The translations under genes and the position numbers were made by a program. The notes beneath the pieces were generated by a model, which searched no databases, was not told the origin of the DNA, and saw only the letters and a list, made by a program, of their open reading frames with translations. From Limnohabitans sp. (GTDB taxonomy: Bacteria; Bacteroidota; Bacteroidia; Flavobacteriales; Flavobacteriaceae), in the NCBI GenBank assembly GCA_030053945.1, contig JASGCW010000031.1, positions 1 through 39,192 on the forward strand: a stretch of DNA of 39,192 nucleotides, in the 5' to 3' direction. Shown in pieces: positions 15,885-24,145 of the stretch (position 1 is the stretch's first letter; every line of letters starts with the position of its first letter).

Positions 15885-17003
15885 TTAAAATAAATCGCCT
15901 CCTCTTAATTCAATATCTGATTCAAGTGAAGTTATAATTGATTCATAATTTAACGTATTAGCATAGATTTTAAACTTATAGTCTTTCAATTCTATCAATC
16001 TTATAATATTTCTTTCCACTTCATTTGAAGCACCTACAAAAGCTTCTATACATTCTTTAGAGTGCGTTGTTGCAAAAAGCTGCACATCCAATTCTTTACA
16101 CAGCTTAAAAATAATCTCCCAATTTTTCTTAAGCTTAGTATGATGTATTCCTGTATCTATTTCATCAATACATATTCTAGTTGATTTATTCGCAAGAATT
16201 AAAAATATAAAATGTAAACATCTTATAAACCCTTCTCCGTATTCTCTAATAGAATGATACTCATTTTTATTAACAGTCTTAATCAATAGTTCACTTCTAT
16301 TGAATGGACCAATATTATCAAAAATTCTTAAATCAATTACTTTTACATCTGGAAAGATTAAATTAAGAACTTCTGAAACCTTTTCACCATAATTCAGTTT
16401 GCCGTAAATTAAACTATATGTTTCTGTTAAATAATTTTCAACTTTTTCAGACAACATTACAGCTGGAACTGTTTTTTTGTCAATCAAAAAATCAGAATAA
16501 TATTCGGATGTTATATCTGCCAAAAATTTAATTTCACCATTAAGTTTAAAAACTATCCAGTTGGAAGAATTAGGAAAAATTTCAGGATAATCAAATAATT
16601 TTACATTTTCAATAAAATTCTGAATATCAACTTTATTTGAATTCCTAATTTTTTCATTTACATTTTCAATAACTATATCAACATCATCCACTTTAAACTT
16701 TAAAGGATTAGATATATTCCTCTGATAAAGTGCTATCTCATTGTTTTTGAAATTTTCCTCTGTACTCAATCCATTATAATGGATAAAACTCTCAGTTTTT
16801 AAATTTCTTTTAACTAATAATTGTGAAAAATAACTTAATGTTGTTTTAAATCTTTCATTTACAGTTAAAGCCTCCAACAAGCATGTTTTTCCAACATTAT
16901 TATCACCAACAATCAAATTGAATTGTCCAATGTTTTTAACCTCAAGAGAATCAAATTTCTTGAAGTTTTCCACTTTGAAGTATGTCAAATGATTGTCGCT
17001 CAC
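15885..17003 (-). CDS. ABC/AAA-type ATPase (OLD/RecF-like), inserted in nuo
   Basis: The 372-residue protein is an SMC/RecF-type ATPase. Walker A is GDNNVGKT (33-40), an ABC-signature-like EYGEG lies at 254-258, Walker B is ICIDEID (277-283) with Glu281, and the switch His314 sits in FATTHSKE. The middle (about 60-230) is variable and may sense a target. The start is GTG at 17003-17001, since MSDNHLTYFKVENF is the usual N-terminus and no ATG fits. It begins 3 nt after the nuoE stop, without room for a promoter. Codons and composition look more AT-rich than the nuo genes, suggesting acquisition. With the TOPRIM partner it resembles two-gene defence modules, though the target and activity are unknown. 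Confidence 0.85.
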   Translation of the reverse strand: MSDNHLTYFKVENFKKFDSLEVKNIGQFNLIVGDNNVGKTCLLEALTVNERFKTTLSYFSQLLVKRNLKTESFIHYNGLSTEENFKNNEIALYQRNISNPLKFKVDDVDIVIENVNEKIRNSNKVDIQNFIENVKLFDYPEIFPNSSNWIVFKLNGEIKFLADITSEYYSDFLIDKKTVPAVMLSEKVENYLTETYSLIYGKLNYGEKVSEVLNLIFPDVKVIDLRIFDNIGPFNRSELLIKTVNKNEYHSIREYGEGFIRCLHFIFLILANKSTRICIDEIDTGIHHTKLKKNWEIIFKLCKELDVQLFATTHSKECIEAFVGASNEVERNIIRLIELKDYKFKIYANTLNYESIITSLESDIELRGGDLF

Positions 17004-17006
17004 TTT

Positions 17007-17546
17007 TTATTTATCTAACATTTGTACTTTACCAGCTTTACATTCGTCTATAAGTTGGTCTATTCTTTCTTTCGTTAAATGTTCGTGGTAAAAATCCCCT
17101 AATTGTAACATAGGAGCATAACCACAAGCACCTAAACACTCTACGCCACGTACTTCAAATAATCCGTCGGCGGTAGTTTCACCTAATTTTACACCTAATT
17201 TATCACAAGTGTAATCCATTAGATTTTCAACTCCACGTGTTGCACAACAAGAAGTTTGACAAAATTCAAACATATATTTACCAATAGGTCTTCTGTTGAA
17301 CATTGTGTAGAAAGATACTACTTCATAAACCTCTACTGGTTTGATTCCAAGAATTTCGGCTACTTTGTCTTGCAACTTATAGCTCAACCAATGGTTATGT
17401 GCATCTTGTACCTCGTGCAAAACAGGAATTAATGCAGATTTTCGTTTATCATCTGGATAATGACTGATTAATTCATTAATGCGAGTCATTAGCTCAGGTG
17501 TGATATTTATTTCTTGTTTATAATGGGTATAATCGTGTTTTTCCAT
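17007..17546 (-). CDS. nuoE: NADH dehydrogenase subunit E (2Fe-2S)
   Basis: NuoE is the 24-kDa-type subunit with the N1a 2Fe-2S cluster. The 179 residues carry a thioredoxin-like fold whose Cys ligands lie in FCQTSCCATRG and CLGACGYAPM. In a usual operon nuoF follows directly; here the ATPase and TOPRIM genes intervene. A 95-bp gap with inverted repeats separates it from nuoD. Confidence 0.96.
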   Translation of the reverse strand: MEKHDYTHYKQEINITPELMTRINELISHYPDDKRKSALIPVLHEVQDAHNHWLSYKLQDKVAEILGIKPVEVYEVVSFYTMFNRRPIGKYMFEFCQTSCCATRGVENLMDYTCDKLGVKLGETTADGLFEVRGVECLGACGYAPMLQLGDFYHEHLTKERIDQLIDECKAGKVQMLDK

Positions 17547-17573
17547 TTTTACTTTACGTTTACTTCTGTATAT

Positions 17574-17638
17574 TGTATAATGTAATTTGTATCATTACTC
17601 GCATTTACATTTTACTTTATACATTTCTACATTATACA
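17574..17638. repeat. Inverted repeat in the nuoD-nuoE gap
   Basis: TGTATAATGTA (17574-17584) and TACATTATACA (17628-17638) are perfect 11-bp arms around a 43-nt AT-rich loop that itself contains more TTTACATT-like repeats. It would form a weak stem in the mRNA between nuoD and nuoE. There is no T-run, so a terminator is unlikely. Confidence 0.6.
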
Positions 17639-17641
17639 TAA

Positions 17642-18877
17642 TTATGCGTCTAATTCTCCAGCAATAACATTCAAACTTGATAAAGTAGCAATAGCATCTG
17701 ATAGATTTTGCCCTTTAACCATTTCGATATAAGCTTGGTAATATATAAAACAAGGTCTTCTAAAGTGTAAACGATACGGTGTACGGCTACCATCAGTAAC
17801 CAAGTAAAAACCTAACTCACCGTTTCCGCCTTCTACTGGGTGATATACTTCCGTTAAAGGAACAGGTACTTCTCCCATTACTATTTTGAAATGCCAAATT
17901 AGCGATTCCATAGTAGTATATACATCCTCTTTTGGAGGTAAGTAATATTCAGGAACATCAGCGTGGAAAGGTCCTTCAGGCATTTTAGCTAAAGCCTGTT
18001 TGATGATGCTGATACTTTCCCAAACTTCGGCATTACGAACACAAAAACGATCGTAAGTATCACCAGATTTTCCTACTGGGATATTAAATTCGAAATCCTC
18101 GTATGAAGAGTATGGTTGCGCTACACGAATATCATAATCTACTCCCGCTGCACGTAAATTTGGACCAGTAAATCCGTAACTCATTGCTTTTTCAGCAGAG
18201 ATAGGCCCCACATTAATGGTCCTATCCATAAAGATACGATTACGAGTCAATAAACTTTCAAATTCTGCCCACACTGTTGGGAATTCTTCTAAAAAAGCAT
18301 TGATTTTCTTCCAAGTTTCGTCAGACCATTCTCTTTCAAAACCACCTATACGTCCCATATTAGTCGTTAAACGAGCGCCACAAATTTCTTCATAGATTTC
18401 GTATATTTTTTCACGATATTCAAAAACGTAAAAGTAGCCTGTCATAGCTCCTGTATCTACACCTAAAATAGAGTTACATATAATGTGATCTGCAATACGA
18501 GCAAGCTCCATTACGATTACACGCATATATTGCACTCTTTTAGGAATATCTATCCCTAAAGCTTTTTCTACAGTCATCCACCAACCCATATTATTGATAG
18601 GCGATGAACAATAGTTCATACGGTCTGTCAATACATTAATTTGGTAAAACGGACGGTTTTCTGCAATTTTTTCAAAAGCCCTATGGATATATCCTACAGT
18701 TCCCTCACCTTCGATAATTCTTTCTCCATCCATCAATAAGATATTTTGGAAAATACCGTGGGTTGCTGGGTGTGTAGGACCTAAATTTAATATCGCTAAT
18801 TCACTACCATCTTCGTTTCTTCTTTTCTCGATGATGCTAGCGTAACGCTCTTCTGGTTTTAATAATAACTCTGACAT
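17642..18877 (-). CDS. nuoD: NADH dehydrogenase subunit D (49-kDa type)
   Basis: NuoD, derived from the hydrogenase large subunit, forms the quinone-binding chamber with NuoB and NuoH. The 411-residue protein has the N-terminal NLGPTHPATHG hairpin that contacts quinone, YIHRAFEKIAE, and the terminal motif DLVAGELDA-like ending (NVIAGELDA). It is separate from nuoC, unlike the fused NuoCD of Escherichia coli, and starts 15 nt after nuoC. Confidence 0.97.
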   Translation of the reverse strand: MSELLLKPEERYASIIEKRRNEDGSELAILNLGPTHPATHGIFQNILLMDGERIIEGEGTVGYIHRAFEKIAENRPFYQINVLTDRMNYCSSPINNMGWWMTVEKALGIDIPKRVQYMRVIVMELARIADHIICNSILGVDTGAMTGYFYVFEYREKIYEIYEEICGARLTTNMGRIGGFEREWSDETWKKINAFLEEFPTVWAEFESLLTRNRIFMDRTINVGPISAEKAMSYGFTGPNLRAAGVDYDIRVAQPYSSYEDFEFNIPVGKSGDTYDRFCVRNAEVWESISIIKQALAKMPEGPFHADVPEYYLPPKEDVYTTMESLIWHFKIVMGEVPVPLTEVYHPVEGGNGELGFYLVTDGSRTPYRLHFRRPCFIYYQAYIEMVKGQNLSDAIATLSSLNVIAGELDA

Positions 18878-18892
18878 TTATTTTCAGTTTTA

Positions 18893-19414
18893 TTAACAAT
18901 TATTAGTAGTTCTTCCAAAGAAACGATCGTCTTTATCTGTACGTCCACCGTCTTCTAAAGGAAACTCTTTACGAAGAGGGAATACTGTCATTTCATCCAT
19001 ATTCAAAATACGTTTCAATTGAGGATGACCCTTGAAAGTAATTCCGTAAAAATCATATGTTTCACGTTCTTGCCAGTTAGCTCCTAAAAACAAAGTAGTT
19101 ACAGTATCGATTTCAGGATTATCTATAGGAAGAAAACATTTGATGCGAATACGAACTCCATCAATCCAGTTGTGCATATGATACACTACGCCCAATTGAC
19201 GGTTTGCCTCATATTCTGGATAATGTACACCACATATATCCGTTAAAAAGTTAAAACGCAAAGTATCGTCTTCTTTTAAAAATTTCATTACTTCTACAAT
19301 AGCTTCAGAAGCTACTTCGAAAGTCAAAATATCGTGAAGTTGAACAAATTCAGAAACTTTTAATCCAAACTGGTCAATTAATTTTTGTTGAATAACAGCG
19401 TTCTCTAATGCCAT
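18893..19414 (-). CDS. nuoC: NADH dehydrogenase subunit C (30-kDa type)
   Basis: NuoC is a 173-residue structural subunit of the peripheral arm. Its family signature is visible at about residues 110-160: ERETYDFYGITFKGHP, LKRILNMDE and PLRKEFPLEDGGR. Only one base separates it from nuoB. It is unfused and of normal length for Bacteroidota. Confidence 0.95.
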   Translation of the reverse strand: MALENAVIQQKLIDQFGLKVSEFVQLHDILTFEVASEAIVEVMKFLKEDDTLRFNFLTDICGVHYPEYEANRQLGVVYHMHNWIDGVRIRIKCFLPIDNPEIDTVTTLFLGANWQERETYDFYGITFKGHPQLKRILNMDEMTVFPLRKEFPLEDGGRTDKDDRFFGRTTNNC

Positions 19415-19415
19415 A

Positions 19416-19967
19416 TTATTTGATGTTATAAGAACCTAATAATTCTTTGTATTCGTCAGAACTACGACGGCGAACCGATTCATTTTTTACAATTTCTTGT
19501 AAACGCATAATTCCGTCTAAAATTTGTTCTGGTCTTGGTGGACAACCTGGTATATAGACATCTACAGGAATAACTTTATCGATACCTTGTAAAACAGAAT
19601 AAGTATCGAAAACTCCACCTGATGATGCACAAGCACCTACAGCAATTACCCATTTAGGCTCAGACATTTGCTCATATACTTGACGCAAAATGGGAGCCAT
19701 TTTTTTAGAAATAGTTCCCATTACCAAAAGCATATCTGCTTGACGAGGTGAAAAACTCATACGTTCCATACCAAAACGGGAAACGTCATATCGTGCTCCA
19801 GCGGTTGCCATAAACTCTATACCGCAACATGACGTTGCAAAAGGTAAAGGCCATAAGGAGTTAGCTCTTGCAAGACCAACTACATCGCTTAATTTTGTAG
19901 CAAAGAAACCTTCGCCAGAATATCCATCTGGTGGTGCTACTGTATTATATTTTGAAGAATCACTCAT
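19416..19967 (-). CDS. nuoB: NADH dehydrogenase subunit B (cluster N2)
   Basis: NuoB holds cluster N2, which reduces quinone. All four ligands are present: Cys47 and Cys48 in [12 protein letters not shown], Cys113 in GACASSGG and Cys142 in GCPPRPEQ. The 183-residue length is typical. An 87-bp gap with TTTTAGA-type repeats lies between it and nuoA. Confidence 0.97.
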   Translation of the reverse strand: MSDSSKYNTVAPPDGYSGEGFFATKLSDVVGLARANSLWPLPFATSCCGIEFMATAGARYDVSRFGMERMSFSPRQADMLLVMGTISKKMAPILRQVYEQMSEPKWVIAVGACASSGGVFDTYSVLQGIDKVIPVDVYIPGCPPRPEQILDGIMRLQEIVKNESVRRRSSDEYKELLGSYNIK

Positions 19968-19980
19968 TGTTAATTTATGA

Positions 19981-20004
19981 TTTTAGACTTTAGATTTTAG
20001 ATTT
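19981..20004. repeat. Short direct repeats in the nuoA-nuoB gap
   Basis: Three imperfect copies of TTTTAGATT/TTTAGACTT lie in tandem. They are the same kind of low-complexity string seen in the nuoD-nuoE and nuoF-nuoG gaps. No function is evident. Confidence 0.5.
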
Positions 20005-20054
20005 ATGAACTACTTCACCAATCAAAAATCGTTAATCATCATTCTTAAATCTTT

Positions 20055-20420
20055 TTATTCCCACTCCAATCCTTTTTTCTTAATTACGTAGTAAAAACCG
20101 ATTACTAAAAGCAGCATAAATATACCCATTTTTACTAATCCGTCCATTCCCATTTCGCGAAAGTTTACTGCCCAAGGATACATAAATATAACCTCAACAT
20201 CAAACAATACGAAAAGGATAGCTACTAAGAAATATTTTACAGAAAAAGGAATTCGTGCGTTACCTACGGATTCAATACCACACTCAAAGTTTTTGTCTTT
20301 GTTAGCAGAATGTCTTTTAGGGCCTAATAAGCCAGAAATAAAGATAGTCCCGCCTACAAAACCAACTGCTAATCCTATTTGCATTAGGATAGGTATTAAA
20401 CCTAATTCACTTGTTTGCAT
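20055..20420 (-). CDS. nuoA: NADH dehydrogenase subunit A
   Basis: NuoA is a three-helix membrane subunit, 121 residues, and the first gene of the operon. The loop after helix 1 has KNFECGIESVGNARIPFSVKYFLVAILF, with the conserved Cys and the FxVDVE-like stretch LFDVEVIFMYPWA. A good flavobacterial promoter lies just upstream. Confidence 0.96.
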   Translation of the reverse strand: MQTSELGLIPILMQIGLAVGFVGGTIFISGLLGPKRHSANKDKNFECGIESVGNARIPFSVKYFLVAILFVLFDVEVIFMYPWAVNFREMGMDGLVKMGIFMLLLVIGFYYVIKKKGLEWE

Positions 20421-20448
20421 AAATTATCGAATAATTTTAACCGAACTG

Positions 20449-20478
20449 CAAAGATAATGGGGTTAAAGGAAATATCAA
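20449..20478 (-). promoter_or_regulatory. Promoter of the complex I operon
   Basis: On the minus strand, TTG (20478-20476) and TATCTTTG (20456-20449) are 19 nt apart. This fits the Bacteroidota consensus of a -33 TTG-type box and a -7 TAnnTTTG box. Transcription would start about 20 nt before the nuoA ATG. It is the clearest promoter in the window. Confidence 0.75.
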
Positions 20479-20601
20479 TTTTTGAACAAAAAAATCGACA
20501 AAAGAAATGTTATTTTTATTCATTCTAAACAAAAGAGAAAGCCGAATTAAATTCTCAATTTTAACAATTAGCAATCAAAACTGAATGAATCATTAAATAT
20601 T

Positions 20602-21915
20602 TTATTTAAGCCAATTATTTAAAGTATCTAAAATTTTCACCTGTTCCACTGCTGAAAAATGCTTCACTCTTGTCGCATGTGTACCCGTTGGCAAAACCAT
20701 TTTTAAGACATTTAGGGTTGGCTTAGGGTTTGGAGCACATGAAACCCAAGTATCTAAACCTCCATATATGAATAAAATCTTTTCGGATGAATTCTCAATT
20801 ACACTTCTAGCTTTATTCATAAAAGTTGGATCATAATCAAGCGAAACATTCTTTGGTGCAAATCTTTTATTAGAAGTATTCTTTACGATTTTTAATAAAT
20901 CTTTTACAGGTTCAAAATTAAAACCATAATAACCTAATTGCTTTTCATGTTCATAAAAAGAAGGAAGTAATTCTTGATAACCACTATCACTATATACACC
21001 CACTCCAACAGATCTATTCATAAAATCAAACAATTCTTTGGCACTACCTGTACTGCTTGGAATCTCCTCGCATTTTCCATCCCATTGCCAAAAAGAAAAA
21101 GGAAACTCTAAAACTGCGTACTCCAAAGCTTCAGGTATGGATACCTCATTAAACATCATCTTACTATTAGAGGCATAATTTTCAAATTCTTTTTCAAGCT
21201 CGACTCTTCTGTTCAGTAAAGCTCTTTGAAATTCAATAACTTTATCCCTACATTCTTTTGTACCAACCTGATTAACATAATGATTTACTGTTCTAACATC
21301 TTCTTGAGTGTTATTCATTGGTGCTACATATGGCATAGCAACATCAACATCATTAGGATAAGTTGCTTTGTATGCTAAGGTAGATGTTCCCCCTTTACTG
21401 ATTCCTGTCGAAATCCACTTCCCCTTATATAATTTCTTAAACGCTTTTACAATATTATGATAATCTTCAACAGCTTGTTCAATACTTAAATATTCCCACG
21501 GAATATCTTTCGGACGTGATTTACCATAAAATCTATATTCTACTATTAATTGATTTGCATTCAACAATGAACTTACTTCATTTTTAACATATCTTGCCTT
21601 ATACCCTTCAGTTTCGATAACCATAGGCTTATTAAAATCGAAATGTGACAAGTATAAATAATGCTTAAAAGTACCTTTCTTTGGATTTTTGTGATCTAAA
21701 AGTTGTTCGATAATTATTTGATATGAATGAGTGTAGCCCTCTAAATTTTCCAACTTGTTTAAAATTGCATTAGGATATAGTTGCTTAATGACCTTCTCAA
21801 ATTCAACATTAGTATCTCTCTTAATTTCAGAAGCAGAAACTTTCTCCGTGGTTTGTGCGAAAAAATTATAACTATAAAAACTAACCAACAATAATAAATA
21901 AATTTTATACCTCAT
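20602..21915 (-). CDS. Secreted S37-type (PS-10-like) serine peptidase
   Basis: The 437-residue protein begins with a signal peptide (MRYKIYLLLLVSFYSYNFFAQ). It has an alpha/beta-hydrolase core with the nucleophile in GISKGG (Ser173), an Asp candidate in YGGLDTW (about 385) and a His in GTHATRVKHFS near the end. PFSFWQWDGKCEEIP and the spacing match my knowledge of the S37 PS-10 family, whose Streptomyces members release tri- or tetrapeptides ending in Pro. It is divergent from the hydroxyproline/sugar operon across a 162-bp gap. A secreted, Pro-oriented aminopeptidase would supply short Gly-x-Pro pieces from collagen. The activity is inferred. Confidence 0.75.
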   Translation of the reverse strand: MRYKIYLLLLVSFYSYNFFAQTTEKVSASEIKRDTNVEFEKVIKQLYPNAILNKLENLEGYTHSYQIIIEQLLDHKNPKKGTFKHYLYLSHFDFNKPMVIETEGYKARYVKNEVSSLLNANQLIVEYRFYGKSRPKDIPWEYLSIEQAVEDYHNIVKAFKKLYKGKWISTGISKGGTSTLAYKATYPNDVDVAMPYVAPMNNTQEDVRTVNHYVNQVGTKECRDKVIEFQRALLNRRVELEKEFENYASNSKMMFNEVSIPEALEYAVLEFPFSFWQWDGKCEEIPSSTGSAKELFDFMNRSVGVGVYSDSGYQELLPSFYEHEKQLGYYGFNFEPVKDLLKIVKNTSNKRFAPKNVSLDYDPTFMNKARSVIENSSEKILFIYGGLDTWVSCAPNPKPTLNVLKMVLPTGTHATRVKHFSAVEQVKILDTLNNWLK

Positions 21916-22077
21916 TAGAATATCTATTTTTAAGATTAACAGAGGCTAAAATAATGTCGATAAAATCGCTTACTTGATACTATATTATCTTATCATAATC
22001 CTAAATTATTCAGATAAGGATAAACATATATAATATTCAAAAATGCAGAATAAATTTATCAAAGATTTAAACTTTTT
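21916..22077. promoter_or_regulatory. Divergent control region of the collagen-use genes
   Basis: This 162-bp gap must contain the promoters of the S37 peptidase (-) and the operon (+). CTTATC (21989-21994) and GATAAG (22013-22018) are inverted arms 18 nt apart, a candidate operator. A near-match to TAnnTTTG (TATTTTAG) faces the peptidase gene; I find none facing the operon. No regulator gene lies beside it. Confidence 0.4.
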
Positions 22078-23043
22078 ATGCAAACACCAGAAATCATATC
22101 AGAATCATTCATCGAGAAAAACACACATTTTATTTCTTTAATAGAGATTTTAAAAAAAGGGTTCGACAATCAAGATAATCAGACGCCAATGCGTCATCAT
22201 CATGATTTTTACAACCCACAAGAACAAAACGATTCTACCTTACTCCTTATGCCTTCTTTTAACATCGGGAAAGATTTAGGTGTAAAAATCGTCACAGTAA
22301 GTCCAAATAATTCCAAATATGATTTACCTACCATACAAGGCAACTATATATACTTAGACGCCCCTACCGGCTCTATAAAAGCAATTATGGATGCAAAATC
22401 CTTGACTGTAAAACGCACTGCTTGCACCTCTGCACTAGCATCAATTTATTTGTCAAGACCAGATGCAGATTCATTACTAATGATAGGAACAGGGGCTTTA
22501 TCTACAAACTTAATAAAAGCTCATACGGCTGTTAGACCAATAAAAAAAGTATATGTTTGGGGACGTGATTATGAAAAAGCTTCCAACGTTTGTAAAAAGT
22601 TCATGGATACAGAATTTGAATGTATTCCTGTAAAAACTATTGAAGAAAAAATTAAAGAAGTAGCCATAATATCATCGGCAACATTATCTCCTATACCATT
22701 AATACTTGGAAAACATTTACAACCTGGTCAGCATATAGACTTAGTTGGAGCTTATAAAAAAGATACAAGAGAAGCTGATAATGAAACTATTTTAAAATCT
22801 AGTGTTTTTTTAGACACTTATCAAGGCGGATTAAAAGAGAGTGGAGATATAGTTATACCATTAAAAGAAGGCATTTTAAAAGAAGAGGATATTAAAGCTG
22901 ACTTATTTGAATTATGCCAAAACAAAAAACCTGGCAGAACCACAGAAACTGAAATCACATTTTTCAAATCAGTTGGTCATGCCCTCGAAGATCTCGCCGC
23001 AGCCTCATATTATTACCAAATCGCAACTAAAGAACATAAATAA
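22078..23043 (+). CDS. Ornithine-cyclodeaminase-family reductase, likely pyrroline-2-carboxylate reductase
   Basis: The 321-residue protein belongs to the ornithine cyclodeaminase/mu-crystallin family. It has RTACTSALAS near residue 112, the Rossmann motif IGTGALSTNL near 136, DLVGAYKKDTREAD near 220 and a FFKSVGHALEDLAAA tail. In known trans-3-hydroxyproline pathways a protein of this family reduces delta-1-pyrroline-2-carboxylate to L-proline with NAD(P)H. The next gene, 12 nt on, encodes the dehydratase that makes that substrate. The pairing is the main reason for this call; from the sequence alone ornithine or another imino acid could be the substrate. It is the first gene of the operon and cytoplasmic. 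Confidence 0.85.
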   Translation: MQTPEIISESFIEKNTHFISLIEILKKGFDNQDNQTPMRHHHDFYNPQEQNDSTLLLMPSFNIGKDLGVKIVTVSPNNSKYDLPTIQGNYIYLDAPTGSIKAIMDAKSLTVKRTACTSALASIYLSRPDADSLLMIGTGALSTNLIKAHTAVRPIKKVYVWGRDYEKASNVCKKFMDTEFECIPVKTIEEKIKEVAIISSATLSPIPLILGKHLQPGQHIDLVGAYKKDTREADNETILKSSVFLDTYQGGLKESGDIVIPLKEGILKEEDIKADLFELCQNKKPGRTTETEITFFKSVGHALEDLAAASYYYQIATKEHK

Positions 23044-23055
23044 CAAATCACTACT

Positions 23056-24114
23056 ATGAATAACTTACAAAACACACTAAATACCTCTAACATATCTATC
23101 CCTAAAGATTGGTTAAGTATTAAAACAATTGATATGCATACTGGAGGGGAGCCATTGCGTGTGATTATTTCGGGATTTCCTGAATTAAAAGGAAATTCTG
23201 TTTTAGAATACCGTCGTTTTATAAAAGACAACTATGACCATTTACGCACTGCATTGATGTTTGAACCACGTGGACATGCAGATATGTATGGCTGTATTAT
23301 TTTACCTCCAAATGATGATGAAGCAGATTTCGGCATTTTATTTATGCACAATGAAGGCTATAGTACTATGTGCGGACACGCCATTATCGCCATTAGTACA
23401 TTAGCTGCACAAATGGAATGGATTCAGATAAATGAAGGAGAGAACAAGTTAGTAATTGATGCACCCTGCGGAAGAATTTATTCCTATGTAAATATTATCA
23501 ATAAAAAAGTGGAAGGAGTACGCTTTCATTGTGTCCCAAGTTTTACAGTAGCATTAGACCAAGAAGTGGAAGTACCAGAATTAGGGAAAATTATCTATGA
23601 TTTAGCTTACGGCGGAGCTTTTTATGCATATGTAGATTTAACTAAAAACAATATTGATCTAAAACTTTATGCCGAGGATTACAAAAAAATCATTGATTAT
23701 GGCATGCTTATAAAAAATGCTGTTATCAAAAATAAAGCTATCAATCATCCATTTGAGGAAGATTTAAGCTTTTTATACGGAACAATCTTTTCTGATAAAG
23801 CAAAAAATCCTACACACGATTTACGTAATGTTTGTGTATTTGCTGAGGGCGAAGTAGATCGTTCACCAACAGGGTCAGGCGTTTCAGGAAGAGTAGCCAT
23901 AGAATATGCTCGGAAAAACTTAAAATTAGAAGAAGAAATCTTTATTGAAAGTATTACAAATTCCGTTTTTGTTTGCAAAGCCATTGAAGAGACGCAATTT
24001 GGAGATTTCGATGCTATAATTCCAGAAGTCAAAGGAACTGCACATATTACAGGCATTCACAATTTCATTATTGACCCTAATGATTCTATGAAAGACGGTT
24101 TTATTTTTAGATAA
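23056..24114 (+). CDS. trans-3-hydroxy-L-proline dehydratase
   Basis: This 352-residue protein of the proline racemase family has the first catalytic Cys at 106 in STMCGHA. The second catalytic position is Thr272 in DRSPTGSGVSGR, where racemases and 4-hydroxyproline epimerases have Cys. The Cys/Thr pair is the established mark of trans-3-hydroxy-L-proline dehydratase (human L3HYPDH). It removes water to give pyrroline-2-carboxylate, which the preceding reductase turns into proline. 3-Hydroxyproline occurs chiefly in collagens, mostly type IV. The ATG at 23056 is in good context. There is no signal peptide. Confidence 0.88.
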   Translation: MNNLQNTLNTSNISIPKDWLSIKTIDMHTGGEPLRVIISGFPELKGNSVLEYRRFIKDNYDHLRTALMFEPRGHADMYGCIILPPNDDEADFGILFMHNEGYSTMCGHAIIAISTLAAQMEWIQINEGENKLVIDAPCGRIYSYVNIINKKVEGVRFHCVPSFTVALDQEVEVPELGKIIYDLAYGGAFYAYVDLTKNNIDLKLYAEDYKKIIDYGMLIKNAVIKNKAINHPFEEDLSFLYGTIFSDKAKNPTHDLRNVCVFAEGEVDRSPTGSGVSGRVAIEYARKNLKLEEEIFIESITNSVFVCKAIEETQFGDFDAIIPEVKGTAHITGIHNFIIDPNDSMKDGFIFR

Positions 24115-24145
24115 ACTTGATTTTAATTCTCATAATTACAAAAAA

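Noticed and set aside
15241..17003. Known Gabija, OLD or PARIS system
   Set aside because: ATPase and TOPRIM are separate (unlike OLD and Gabija GajA), no UvrD-like GajB is present, and the TOPRIM protein looks like DUF3226 rather than the DUF4435 of PARIS; only a general resemblance can be claimed.
22078..23043. True ornithine cyclodeaminase (ornithine to proline)
   Set aside because: Family membership fits, but pairing with a Cys/Thr hydroxyproline dehydratase favours pyrroline-2-carboxylate reduction.
23056..24114. Proline racemase or 4-hydroxyproline epimerase
   Set aside because: The second catalytic Cys is replaced by Thr272.
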